Shown: one piece after another, positions 19,788-27,609 of the stretch | How positions within the stretch are numbered: position 1 is the stretch's first letter | Layout: every line of letters begins with the position of its first letter | DNA from: Sphingomonas sp. 67-36 | GTDB lineage: Bacteria; Pseudomonadota; Alphaproteobacteria; Sphingomonadales; Sphingomonadaceae | DNA: 64,000 bases | NCBI GenBank assembly: GCA_001897375.1 | Contig: MKSU01000002.1 | Location: forward strand, 217,040-281,039 | Direction of reading: 5' to 3' | Translations under genes and position numbers: made by a program | Notes under the pieces: model-generated | What the model saw: the letters and a program-made list of their open reading frames with translations, nothing else | Told to the model about the DNA's origin: nothing | Database searches by the model: none

Positions 19788-21572
19788 TCATTCCTCGCCG
19801 AACAGCGCGCGTTGTGCCTTGTCCAGTTCCTCGGCGTAGCGGCGGCGGACATAGGTTTCGGTGACGATGCCGAGCACATGGCCGTCCGCGTCGAGCACCG
19901 CCAGTTCGTCGGTGGCGGCGGTGTCGAATGCCTTCATCACCACGCCGAGATCCATGTCGGGCGACAGCGCCGCGTCCGTGGCATGGGCGAGCGTGGCGGC
20001 GGGGGCCTCGCGGTCGACGCCCTCGGCGAAGGCGGCGGCGATGGTGACGACGCCGGCATAGCGCTCGTCCTCGTCGACCAGCACGACCCGGCTGGTCGCG
20101 CCGAGCGGGAAGCGGCGGCGGAGTTCCGCGATGGTGATCGCGGCGGGGGCGGTGGCGGCGCCACGCCGCATCATCCGCCCGGCGGTGAGCGCCTTCATCC
20201 ACCCCACGTCGCGCGCGCTCTTGATCGTCTCGCCGCGCAGGTGGAAGCGCCAGGTCGAGAAGGAGTACCCGAACAGCTCGCGGACGATCGTCGAGGAGAC
20301 GAGCGAGGCGGCGAGAACCGCGCCGGTGAGGCTGAAGTTGCCGGTTGCTTCAAGTACGAGCATGGTCATTGTGAACGGGCCGCCCACCACCGCCACCGCC
20401 AGCGCCGCCATCCCGACCAGCGCGGCGTTGGCCGGATCGAGGATCGGGAAGCCGACCACCAGCGCGAGGAAATCCGCGTAGAGATGGCCGATCAGCGTAC
20501 CCAGGAATAGGGAAGCGAAGAACAAGCCGCCCCGGAAACCGAAGCCCAGCGACACGATCGACGCGCAGCTCTTCGCCAGCAGCACCCCGGCGATGAAGGC
20601 GACGGGCAGCGCCGACATCATGTCGATATGCAGCGCGCTGTGCCCGGCGGACAGCGCCTGTGGCGACCAGGCCGCGATCGGCATCAGCAGCAGCCCGCCG
20701 ATCGCCGGCCGCGCCCACCCCGGCAACGACGCCCGCGCGCGCACCTCCACCAGCGTCACCGCGCGCATGATGAGGATGCCGTAGAGCGCGCAGATCGCGG
20801 CGAGTCCGGCGTACACCAGATAGCCGAAGGTGTGGATCGCCGGACCCGGCTGGACATGCACGATATAGGGCACCACGCCGAGCCGCTGCGACACCTGCGC
20901 CCCGGCCAGCGCGGCGGCGGCGACCGGGGCGATCGCGGCGGGGGTATAGGCGCCGATCACGATCTCGAACGCATAGAAGGCCCCGGCGATCGGCGCGCCG
21001 AACGCCGCCGCGATCGCCGCCCCCGCCCCCGCGCCGACCAGCACGCGCATGTCCGCCCGCCTGAGGCTGAGCCAGCGCCCGGCGAGCGAGCCGAACAGCC
21101 CGCCGACCTGCGCATAGGCCGCCTCCAGCCCGACCGACGCGCCGACGCCGTTCGACAGCATCGTCTGCCCGGCGATCACGCTGCTGTCCGCCTTGGACAT
21201 GCGGCCGCCGTGGAGCGCGTTCGCCTCCACCGCGTCGACCAGCGGCCGCTTGCGCGCGCGCACCGCCCAGGTGAACAGCGCCAGCGCCGCCCCGCCCGCC
21301 GGCAGCACGAGCAGCCGCCACGGATCGAGCGATTCCGCCCCGCTCAGTCGGACATCGGCGGGCAGGCCGTAGAGGATATGCTGAAGCCCGCGCGCGATCC
21401 CGCCGATCAGCACCGTCGCCAGCCCCGCCGCCATGCCGGCGACGATGGCGAGCGCGATGAACGAGAATTCGCTGCCGCGCACCTTCTGCCGCAGCCAGCG
21501 CAGCCACGCCGGCACGCGGCGCAGCAGGCGCGGATTGGGATGAGGCAGATGGAGGTGCGGGACGGGACGCAT
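19788..21572 (-). CDS. CLC-family chloride channel/antiporter with CBS domains
   Basis: 594 residues from an ATG at 21572; upstream frame is proline-rich and non-conserved. The CLC membrane domain (about 20-440) shows NGVGASVGLEAAYAQ, where the glutamate corresponds to the external gating residue, FGAPIAGAFYAFE, and GFGFRGGLFFASLF near the third selectivity segment. Two CBS domains fill the C terminus (about 460-590). CLC proteins move Cl- through the inner membrane, often as H+ antiporters in acid resistance. Convergent with the DapF-family gene, 10 bases apart. Confidence 0.88.
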   Translation of the reverse strand: MRPVPHLHLPHPNPRLLRRVPAWLRWLRQKVRGSEFSFIALAIVAGMAAGLATVLIGGIARGLQHILYGLPADVRLSGAESLDPWRLLVLPAGGAALALFTWAVRARKRPLVDAVEANALHGGRMSKADSSVIAGQTMLSNGVGASVGLEAAYAQVGGLFGSLAGRWLSLRRADMRVLVGAGAGAAIAAAFGAPIAGAFYAFEIVIGAYTPAAIAPVAAAALAGAQVSQRLGVVPYIVHVQPGPAIHTFGYLVYAGLAAICALYGILIMRAVTLVEVRARASLPGWARPAIGGLLLMPIAAWSPQALSAGHSALHIDMMSALPVAFIAGVLLAKSCASIVSLGFGFRGGLFFASLFLGTLIGHLYADFLALVVGFPILDPANAALVGMAALAVAVVGGPFTMTMLVLEATGNFSLTGAVLAASLVSSTIVRELFGYSFSTWRFHLRGETIKSARDVGWMKALTAGRMMRRGAATAPAAITIAELRRRFPLGATSRVVLVDEDERYAGVVTIAAAFAEGVDREAPAATLAHATDAALSPDMDLGVVMKAFDTAATDELAVLDADGHVLGIVTETYVRRRYAEELDKAQRALFGEE

Positions 21573-21712
21573 CAGCCGGATGGCATGGAGCGGGCGGGCG
21601 GAGATGTCACGCGCGATGTGGGGGGGAGGTGGGCCGTGACCGAGAACGATCGTGAGGGTTTTACGCGGCGTTCTTATGGTCGCATCGCTTACGGAACGGC
21701 TTGAGATGGTAG

Positions 21713-22138
21713 TTAGCTGCAGTGGGCAAGTTTCCACACGAACGTAACGGCGCCAGCTAAAGCCGCCACGAACCACAGGCAGCCCCACCATGGGACCGGT
21801 TGCGAAAATCGATCCCCGAGTGGATCACGCTCCTCCCAATACGCCTCAGCAGTCGCCACCAGCTCTTTAAGGCTGGCATCATCGGAAGCAGGCTCACCGA
21901 CAGCTTCCAGGAATCTTTTGAGAAGTTCCCGTAATCCACTGACATCCACAGCATGGGCTATCGGCGTGATGATCACCCGTCTCCCATCCGCCTCGATTGC
22001 GAATTTCTCTCCGGAGGAGCCAAAAGCGCGTGCATAAACGCCGTGGCGAACATCCTCCGCATCGAGACATCTTTCGGCCATTTTGATCGACGGAAACATT
22101 AGCAACGCTTCATCTGTTTCGACGAAAATGGGCATCAT
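21713..22138 (-). CDS. Hypothetical protein with C-terminal membrane anchor
   Basis: About 141 residues from an ATG at 22138 (or 22135); the frame is open to an ATG at 22234 but the extra residues look non-coding. Nothing in it is recognised. The last 25 residues (WWGCLWFVAALAGAVTFVW) form one transmembrane segment, and the rest is soluble and acidic. Base composition is less GC-rich than the neighbours, and the gene sits alone between the CLC gene and the GTA promoter. This may mark a recent acquisition; a coding role is likely but not certain. Confidence 0.5.
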   Translation of the reverse strand: MMPIFVETDEALLMFPSIKMAERCLDAEDVRHGVYARAFGSSGEKFAIEADGRRVIITPIAHAVDVSGLRELLKRFLEAVGEPASDDASLKELVATAEAYWEERDPLGDRFSQPVPWWGCLWFVAALAGAVTFVWKLAHCS

Positions 22139-22304
22139 CGTCGCAACGTGCCATCGTTGGCGAGTGTGCGCTAGTGGCGTGAGTTGCCACCCCCGCCACC
22201 CCGCGAAATTCGTGGCATCGCACTGGGATGTCATCGCCAGGAAATCGCCCCTCGAGGGTGATGCCAGCCTCGCTGGTAAGACGGGAGTAGCTCACGAGAT
22301 TGAG

Positions 22305-22317
22305 AACCAAATAGGCA
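22305..22317. promoter_or_regulatory. Degenerate AACC-N5-GG site before the GTA promoter
   Basis: AACCAAATAGGCA matches the dyad at 18279 in 10 of 13 positions and ends 8 bases before the -35 box of the cluster promoter. Only the left half-site is perfect. Candidate regulator site, weak alone and stronger with the other two. Confidence 0.35.
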
Positions 22318-22325
22318 CAAAACGC

Positions 22326-22354
22326 TTGACAGCGCGGCGCTGTTTGGGTACATA
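22326..22354 (+). promoter_or_regulatory. Consensus-like promoter of the GTA cluster
   Basis: A perfect TTGACA (22326-22331), a 17-base spacer and TACATA (22349-22354) lie about 147 bases before the first GTA gene. The rest of the 22139-22501 gap holds no gene, only this promoter, an upstream AACC site and a downstream leader hairpin. The near-consensus match is notable in this GC-rich genome. Confidence 0.7.
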
Positions 22355-22419
22355 ACGGGAACGCTGACGAATTGCGACTCCGGGCCGGCGGGCGGCTTTC
22401 CGGTGGCGCGCGTCGGCGG

Positions 22420-22472
22420 GGAGACGGGCCGGTGCGCGCGGACGGGAGTCACGCTGCGCCCGGCCCGTCTCC
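22420..22472 (+). other. Leader hairpin of the GTA transcript
   Basis: A perfect 12 bp inverted repeat, GGAGACGGGCCG / CGGCCCGTCTCC, with a 29-base loop, then GTTTG. It lies between the promoter and the small-terminase start. It could terminate, attenuate or stabilise the transcript. Confidence 0.5.
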
Positions 22473-22501
22473 GTTTGCGGGTTCGGGCGGGAGAAGCGGA
22501 G

Positions 22502-23002
22502 ATGGGCACGGACGGAGACAGCGCACCGGCGCAGGCCGGCGCGAAGGGGAACGGCGGCTTTCCGCGCTGGTCCGAGGCGGGGCGCGAGGCGTTTCTCGAT
22601 TGCCTCGCCGCGACGTGCAACGTGGCGGCATCGGCGGTCGCGGGCGGGGTGAGCGAACGGACCGTCCACAAATGGCGGCGCAAGGACGTGGCCTTCGCGC
22701 AGGCGTGGGGCGAGGCGCTGGCGCTCGGCTATGAGATGCTGGAGACGCGGCTGGTCGGCCATGCGCTCGGCGGGGAACAGAGCGGCACGATCGCCGGCGG
22801 CGAGGCGATGCCGCCGGTGTCGGTCGAAATGGCGTTCAAGCTGCTCAGCCGCCACCGCGACGCACCGGGCAAGCCGCGCCGCGCCACCGGCTTTCCGCGC
22901 CGCTATGCCGACAAGGACGACAGCGACCGCGTGATCCTCGCCCGGCTCGCGCAGATCGAGGCGCGGCGCGCGAAGATGACGGCGACGGGCGGCGCGAAGT
23001 GA
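22502..23002 (+). CDS. GTA small terminase subunit (RcGTA g1-like)
   Basis: 166 residues from an ATG with GGGAGAAG six bases upstream; a longer frame back to 22403 covers the leader hairpin and is rejected. The N-terminal helix-turn-helix (FLDCLAATCNVAASAVAGG, then SERTVHKWRRKDVAFAQAW) is followed by a helical region and a basic C terminus. Small terminases form a ring that recruits DNA to the large subunit; in RcGTA the homologue packages host DNA without sequence choice. It overlaps the large terminase by GTGA and opens the cluster. Confidence 0.8.
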   Translation: MGTDGDSAPAQAGAKGNGGFPRWSEAGREAFLDCLAATCNVAASAVAGGVSERTVHKWRRKDVAFAQAWGEALALGYEMLETRLVGHALGGEQSGTIAGGEAMPPVSVEMAFKLLSRHRDAPGKPRRATGFPRRYADKDDSDRVILARLAQIEARRAKMTATGGAK

Positions 23003-24327
23003 GCGGCGGCGGAAAGGTCGACCCCACGCATGAGATCATCGACCGGCTGCTCGCGCTGCCGCCGCGCGAGCGGCGATCGGCGCTGCTGGCGATGACGCCG
23101 GCGCAGCGGCGCGAGTTCCGCGATCGCTGGGCGGCGTGGGCGCATGACGGGCAATATGCGCCGCCGGGCGACTGGCGCGTGTGGCTGATCCGCGCCGGGC
23201 GCGGCTTCGGCAAGACGCGCGCCGGGGCGGAATGGGTGGGCGCGCTGGCGCGGGCGACGCCGGAGGCGCGGATCGCGCTGGTCGGCGCGACGCCCGACGA
23301 CGTGCGCAAGGTGATGGTCGAGGGGCCGAGCGGCCTCATCGCGCTGGCGCATGAGGGCGAGCCGCTGGAATGGCAGGTGACGGCAGGCGTGCTGCGCTGG
23401 CCAAACGGGGCGAGCGCGACCGTCTATGCCGCGACGGTGCCGGAGAAACTGCGCGGGCCGGAGCATCATCTCGCGTGGTGCGACGAGCTGGGCAAATGGG
23501 GGCGCGGCGGCGAGGCGACGTGGGACAACCTCATGCTGACGATGCGGCTGGGCGAGCGGCCGCGCGTGCTGGTGACGACCACGCCGCGCCCGACGCGGCT
23601 GATGCGGCGCGTGATGGCGCTGCCCGGCGTGGTCGAGACGCGCGGGGCGACGGCGGACAATCCGCACCTGCCCGAAAGCTTCGTGGCGGCGATGGCGGAG
23701 AGCTATGGCGGGACGATGCTCGGGCGGCAGGAGCTGGAGGGCGAGCTGATCGACGAGGTGGCGGGCGCCTTGTGGACGCGTGGGCTGATCGAGGCGCGGC
23801 GCGTGGCGCTGGTGCCAGACGCGGTGCGCGTCGTGGTGGGGGTCGATCCGCCGGCGGGCACGGAGGGCGACGCCTGCGGCATCGTCGCGGTGGCGCTGGG
23901 CGCGGACGGGCGCGGCTATGTGCTGGAGGACGCCAGCGTTTCGGGCGCGACGCCGGAACGCTGGGCGCGGGCGGTCGCCGCCTGCGCCGGGCGGCGCGGG
24001 GCGGATCGCGTAGTGGCCGAGAAGAACCAGGGCGGCGAGATGGTGCGCTCCACCCTGCTCGCCGCCGATGCGGTGCTGCCGGTGCGGCTGGTCCACGCCA
24101 GCCGGGGCAAGGCCGCGCGGGCCGAGCCGGTCGCCGCGCTCTACGAGGCGGGGAAGGTATGGCACGCGGGGGCGTTCCCGGCGCTGGAGGACGAATTGTG
24201 CGGGCTGTCGGCCGGGGGCGGTTACGAGGGGCCGGGGCGCTCGCCGGATCGCGCGGATGCGCTGGTGTGGGCGCTGACCGAGCTGATGCTCGGGCGGCGC
24301 GACGCGGCAGCGGTGCGCGAGCTTTGA
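22999..24327 (+). CDS. GTA large terminase / DNA-packaging motor (RcGTA g2-like)
   Basis: 442 residues. The ATPase domain carries the P-loop variant IRAGRGFGKTRAGAEWV (about 64-80) and a Walker B region with HHLAWCDELGKW (about 156-167), then a TTTPRPT coupling motif. The C-terminal RNase H-like nuclease shows VVGVDPPAGTEGDACG, AEKNQGGEM and SPDRADALVWAL acidic positions. It pumps DNA into the prohead and cuts headfuls. In GTAs, packaging yields short random host fragments. Confidence 0.95.
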   Translation: MSGGGKVDPTHEIIDRLLALPPRERRSALLAMTPAQRREFRDRWAAWAHDGQYAPPGDWRVWLIRAGRGFGKTRAGAEWVGALARATPEARIALVGATPDDVRKVMVEGPSGLIALAHEGEPLEWQVTAGVLRWPNGASATVYAATVPEKLRGPEHHLAWCDELGKWGRGGEATWDNLMLTMRLGERPRVLVTTTPRPTRLMRRVMALPGVVETRGATADNPHLPESFVAAMAESYGGTMLGRQELEGELIDEVAGALWTRGLIEARRVALVPDAVRVVVGVDPPAGTEGDACGIVAVALGADGRGYVLEDASVSGATPERWARAVAACAGRRGADRVVAEKNQGGEMVRSTLLAADAVLPVRLVHASRGKAARAEPVAALYEAGKVWHAGAFPALEDELCGLSAGGGYEGPGRSPDRADALVWALTELMLGRRDAAAVREL

Positions 24328-24340
24328 CGCATTGACGCCA

Positions 24341-24356
24341 CCCGGCCTTCGCCGGG
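24341..24356 (+). other. Small hairpin between terminase and portal genes
   Basis: CCCGGC-CTTC-GCCGGG, a 6 bp stem with a four-base loop, 14 bases after the terminase stop. One of a series of hairpins in the few intergenic gaps of the cluster; no uridine tract. Confidence 0.35.
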
Positions 24357-24381
24357 CGGAACGGATTGGCGGGAGATTGAG

Positions 24382-25509
24382 ATGAAATTGTTCGGCTGGA
24401 AGGGCACCCATCAAAGTAATACTTTGATGGGACCCAACGCCGGGCGCGAAGGGTCGCGTCCGGCCCTGTCGCGCGCGGGCACGTATTTCGACGAGGCGGG
24501 GCGCTGGCCGCAGGGCTACGAGGCGCAGGTGCGCGCGGGCTATTGCTCCAACGCGATCGCGCAGCGCGCCGTGAAGCTGGTGGCGGAGAGCGTCGGCGGA
24601 GCGCCGCTCGACGGTTCGCCGGAGCTGGCGGCGCTCGTCACCGCGCGGGTGGCGGGGGAGCGGCTCGCCGGAGTGATCGCGGCGCAACTGCTGCTCCACG
24701 GCAATGCCTTCGTGCAGGTGCTGCGCGACGCGGACGGCGGGGTGGCGGAGCTTTATCCGCTGCGCCCCGAACGGATTGCCGTGGAGCTGGACGCTGGCGG
24801 ATGGCCAGCGGGCTACGCCTATCGCGTCGGCGGGCGGGTGACGCGGCTGACCGACGAGGAGGTGATCCATGTCCGCGGCTTCAATCCGGTGGACGACCAT
24901 TACGGGCTTGGCTGCCTCGGCGCTGCTTCGGGAGCGATCGCGATCCACAATGCGGCGGCGGCGTGGAACAAGGCGCTGCTCGACAATGCGGCGCGGCCGT
25001 CGGGCGCGCTGGTCTATGACCCCGGCGACGGATCGGCGATGTCGGCGGAGCAGTTCCGCCGGCTGAAGGAGGAGATGGAGGCGGGCTTCGCCGGCGCGGG
25101 CAATGCCGGGCGACCGATGCTGCTGGAGGGCGGGCTGAAGTGGCAGGCGCTGAGCCTGTCGCCCGCCGACATGGATTTCGTCGGGCTGAAGGCGGCGGCG
25201 GCGCGCGAGATCGCGATGGCCTTCGGCGTGCCGCCGATGTTGCTCGGGCTGCCGGGCGACGCGACCTACGCCAATTACAAGGAGGCCAACCGCGCCTTGT
25301 GGCGGCTCGCCGTGCTGCCGATGGCGGACGCGGTGCTGGGCGCGCTGGTCGCCGGGCTGGCGCGATGGTTCCCGGAGGGGCGGCTGGAGATCGACCTCGA
25401 TCGCGTGCCGGCGCTGGTCGAGGATCGCGAGCGGCTGTGGCGGATGGTCTCGGCGGCGGACTTCATCACCGACGAGGAGAAGCGCCAGATGGTCGGGTGG
25501 TCGCAATGA
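24382..25509 (+). CDS. GTA portal protein, HK97 family (RcGTA g3-like)
   Basis: 375 residues. The portal dodecamer forms the DNA entry vertex and docks both terminase and tail. Recognised by the HK97-portal core: GYCSNAIAQRAVKLVAESV, LLLHGNAFVQVLR, VIHVRGFNPVDDHYGLG, SGALVYDPGD, and GVPPMLLGLPGDATYANYKEANRALW. Near the N terminus, residues about 9-17 are encoded by a perfect palindrome (24407-24431), which appears as an in-frame insertion between MKLFGWKG and the conserved start of the fold. Its stop overlaps the next start (ATGA). Confidence 0.95.
   Translation: MKLFGWKGTHQSNTLMGPNAGREGSRPALSRAGTYFDEAGRWPQGYEAQVRAGYCSNAIAQRAVKLVAESVGGAPLDGSPELAALVTARVAGERLAGVIAAQLLLHGNAFVQVLRDADGGVAELYPLRPERIAVELDAGGWPAGYAYRVGGRVTRLTDEEVIHVRGFNPVDDHYGLGCLGAASGAIAIHNAAAAWNKALLDNAARPSGALVYDPGDGSAMSAEQFRRLKEEMEAGFAGAGNAGRPMLLEGGLKWQALSLSPADMDFVGLKAAAAREIAMAFGVPPMLLGLPGDATYANYKEANRALWRLAVLPMADAVLGALVAGLARWFPEGRLEIDLDRVPALVEDRERLWRMVSAADFITDEEKRQMVGWSQ
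24407..24431. repeat. Perfect palindrome within the portal coding sequence
   Basis: CCCATCAAAGT-AAT-ACTTTGATGGG, 11-base arms and a 3-base centre, in frame in the portal gene. The core resembles the loop of the large palindrome at 27610-27694 (CCCATCAAGGATACTTTCGTGGG), so the two are probably related elements. Confidence 0.75.
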
Positions 25510-25799
25510 GCGCGGGCATCCTGGCGCAACTGATCGCGCAGGGGTCGGCGGGCGGCGCGGACCTCGCGACGCTGCGCGCGATCGCGGAGGAGGCGGGGGA
25601 ACTGGGCGCGACGCGGGCGCTGACCCGGCTCGGCCTCGCCGACGACGAGGCGACGCGCGACGTGGCGGAACTGCGCGCGCTGCTGACGGCGTGGCGCGAC
25701 GCCAAGCGCAGCGCGTGGAAGGCGCTGGCGGGATGGATCGCGGCGGCGCTGCTGGCGGCGCTCGCGGTGAAGCTGGGGTTCGGCCAGTGGGTACGGTGA
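25506..25799 (+). CDS. Small GTA cluster protein between portal and protease (g3.5 position)
   Basis: 97 residues, ATGA overlap with the portal stop. Mostly alpha-helical and acidic, with a single hydrophobic C-terminal segment (WKALAGWIAAALLAALAVKL) that could span a membrane. RcGTA has a small gene, g3.5, at the same place; sphingomonad homologues are annotated as a domain of unknown function (DUF6127, from memory). Function unknown. Position conserved and overlaps on both sides support it as a real gene. Confidence 0.75.
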   Translation: MSAGILAQLIAQGSAGGADLATLRAIAEEAGELGATRALTRLGLADDEATRDVAELRALLTAWRDAKRSAWKALAGWIAAALLAALAVKLGFGQWVR

Positions 25800-26167
25800 C
25801 GCGCATCCGGGGCCATGCCGCCGTCTATGACCGGGTGGACCGCGCGGGCGACGTGATCCGGCGCGGCGCGTTCGGCGCGCCCGGCGCGGTGCCGCTGCTG
25901 ATGCAGCATCGCGGGGAGCCGGTCGGCACGATCGAGGCGATCGGCGAGGACGCGCGCGGGCTGTGGATCGCGGCGCGGGTGGACGACGCGGAGGCGGCGC
26001 GGCTGGTGCGCTGCGGCGCGCTGCCCGGCCTGTCGGTGGGATATCGCCCGGTGGGCACGCGGCAGGGGGCGTGGCGCGAGATCCTCGCCGCCGAGCTGGT
26101 CGAGGTGAGCCTCGTCGCCCAGCCGGCGCAGGCGCTCGCGCGGGTGGAGACGATTTCGGACGATTGA
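25796..26167 (+). CDS. GTA prohead protease, HK97 family (RcGTA g4-like)
   Basis: 123 residues starting at GTG in a GTGA overlap with the preceding stop; an in-frame GTG at 25787 is the alternative. A compact S78-type serine protease: the catalytic His is in LLMQHRGEPVG (His38) and the Ser in ALPGLSVGYRP (Ser80). It normally trims the N-terminal scaffold domain of the capsid protein during prohead maturation. Here the capsid gene that follows encodes no visible scaffold domain, so its substrate is uncertain. Confidence 0.9.
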   Translation: MTRIRGHAAVYDRVDRAGDVIRRGAFGAPGAVPLLMQHRGEPVGTIEAIGEDARGLWIAARVDDAEAARLVRCGALPGLSVGYRPVGTRQGAWREILAAELVEVSLVAQPAQALARVETISDD

Positions 26168-26188
26168 GATCGGGGACGGTCCCCGATC
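26168..26188 (+). other. Hairpin between protease and capsid genes
   Basis: GATCGGGGA-CGG-TCCCCGATC, a perfect 9 bp stem with a 3-base loop immediately after the protease stop. It may separate expression of the abundant capsid from the upstream genes by blocking 3' decay or pausing polymerase. Confidence 0.45.
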
Positions 26189-26231
26189 CGTTCACCGGGC
26201 GCGTTCGCGCGGCCGGAATGTGGAGGTGTGC

Positions 26232-27239
26232 ATGGGTGAGATGGTGATGGCGCGGCCGGTGCTGGAAGGTGCGGCGGCGAAGGTGGGGAGCCGCGCGTTC
26301 GCCGGCTATGTCCGCAGCGGCGCGACGCTGGAGATGAAGGCGTTCAGCGGCGTTTCGGGCGACAGCGGCGGCTATGCCGTGCCGAAGGAGATCGACGCGG
26401 TGATCGACGCGACGCTGAAGTCGATCTCGCCGATCCGCGCGGTGGCGAATGTGGTCGCGGTCGGGTCGGCGGGCTATCGCAAGCTGGTCACGACCGGCGG
26501 CACGCCCTCCGGCTGGGCGGCGGAGAATGGCGCGCGGAGCGAGACGGCGACGCCGGCCTTCGTGGAGATCGCGCCGCCGATGGGCGAGCTTTACGCCAAT
26601 CCTTCCGCCACGCAGGCGATGCTGGACGACGCGCTGTTCGATGTCGAGGAATGGCTGGCCGGGGAGATTGCGGCGGAGTTCGCCAAGGCGGAAGGCGCGG
26701 CCTTCGTCAACGGCAACGGGACCAACCGGCCGAAGGGATTCCTCCAGTCCCCCACTGCCGCGACGGCGGATGCGGCGCGCCCGTTCGGCACGCTGCAATA
26801 TGTGCCGGCCGGCGCGGCGGGCGATTTCTCCGCCAATCCGCAGGAGCGGCTGATCGACCTGGTGCAGAGCCTGCGCGCGCCGTACCGGCAGGGCGCGTCG
26901 TTCGTGATGAATGCCGCCACGCTGGCGCGCATCCGCAAGTTCAAGACCAGCGACGGCGCGTTCATCTGGCAGCCGGGGCTGGCGGAGGGCCAGCCGGCGA
27001 CCTTGCTCGGCTATCCGGTGATCGAGGCGGAGGACATGCCGGACATCGCCGCCAACTCGCTGTCGATCGCGTTCGGCAATTTCCGCGCCGGCTATGTCAT
27101 CGCCGAGCGCAGCGAGACCGCGATCCTGCGCGATCCATACAGCAACAAGCCGTTCGTCAGCTTCTATGCGACGAAGCGCGTCGGCGGCTGCGTCTCGAAC
27201 AGCGAGGCGATCAAGCTGATGAAGTTCGCCGCGAACTGA
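26232..27239 (+). CDS. GTA major capsid protein, HK97 fold (RcGTA g5-like)
   Basis: 335 residues from an ATG with GGAGG five bases upstream. The mature HK97-type core is intact: RAFAGYVRSG (21-30), GDSGGYAVPKEI, then the E-loop/P-domain region ANPSATQAMLDDALFDVEEW, NGTNRPKGF, and QPATLLGYPVIEAEDMPD near the C terminus. Only about 20 residues precede the core. The roughly 100-residue coiled-coil delta (scaffold) domain found at the N terminus of RcGTA and HK97 capsid proteins is missing, although the prohead protease gene is kept. It builds the icosahedral GTA head. Confidence 0.95.
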   Translation: MGEMVMARPVLEGAAAKVGSRAFAGYVRSGATLEMKAFSGVSGDSGGYAVPKEIDAVIDATLKSISPIRAVANVVAVGSAGYRKLVTTGGTPSGWAAENGARSETATPAFVEIAPPMGELYANPSATQAMLDDALFDVEEWLAGEIAAEFAKAEGAAFVNGNGTNRPKGFLQSPTAATADAARPFGTLQYVPAGAAGDFSANPQERLIDLVQSLRAPYRQGASFVMNAATLARIRKFKTSDGAFIWQPGLAEGQPATLLGYPVIEAEDMPDIAANSLSIAFGNFRAGYVIAERSETAILRDPYSNKPFVSFYATKRVGGCVSNSEAIKLMKFAAN

Positions 27240-27248
27240 TTGCCTGAC

Positions 27249-27277
27249 CGGCCCGCGTCGCGTCCGCGCGCGGGCCG
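27249..27277 (+). other. Hairpin after the capsid gene
   Basis: CGGCCCGCG / CGCGGGCCG, a perfect 9 bp stem with an 11-base loop followed by CTTTCC, nine bases beyond the capsid stop. Partial terminator or mRNA-stabilising structure. Confidence 0.45.
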
Positions 27278-27305
27278 CTTTCCGGAATAGAAGGAGCAAG
27301 GCGAA

Positions 27306-27572
27306 ATGGCCGATCAATTCGCGAACAGCGCCGATGCGGTATCGGCGCCGGCGACGCGCGCGGCGGCGGTGTCGCCGCACGACGTGAACGCGCTCGCCGA
27401 TATCCCCAAGGCGCTCTACGTCGGCACGGGCGGCACGATCGTGATGCGCGGCGCTTCCGGCGTGGGCGACCAGACATGGAAGAACGTGCCCAACGGCGCG
27501 ATCCTGCCGTTCCGCGCCGCCTATGTGCGCGCGACCGGCACCACGGCGAGCGACATTCTCGCGCTCTATTGA
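27306..27572 (+). CDS. GTA head-spike base protein, RCAP_Rcc01079 family
   Basis: 88 residues with AAGGAG upstream. The pattern ALYVGTGGTIVMRG, then TWKNVPNGAILPFRAAYVRA and TGTTASDILALY is that of the spike-base family named after R. capsulatus rcc01079. RcGTA head spikes help particles adsorb to the polysaccharide capsule of recipient cells. In Rhodobacter the spike genes are far from the structural cluster; here the gene lies directly after the capsid gene, followed by a large palindromic element. The protein is about the size of the base domain alone, with no separate receptor-binding module visible. Confidence 0.8.
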   Translation: MADQFANSADAVSAPATRAAAVSPHDVNALADIPKALYVGTGGTIVMRGASGVGDQTWKNVPNGAILPFRAAYVRATGTTASDILALY

Positions 27573-27582
27573 GAATCAGTCT

Positions 27583-27609
27583 GGAAAATGCGCGGACGGC
27601 GCATTTTCC
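27583..27609. other. Hairpin following the spike gene
   Basis: GGAAAATGCGC-GGACG-GCGCATTTTCC, a perfect 11 bp stem, 10 bases after the spike stop and abutting the 35 bp palindrome. Good candidate for a terminator or attenuator inside the cluster. Confidence 0.55.

Noticed and set aside
22403..22501. Upstream extension of the small terminase
   Set aside because: It would translate the GC-rich leader hairpin and lacks a ribosome site; the ATG at 22502 is well placed.
22903..25806. 967-codon minus-strand frame opposite the terminase and portal genes
   Set aside because: Arg/Pro/His-rich low complexity without domains; the plus strand encodes recognised packaging proteins over the same bases.
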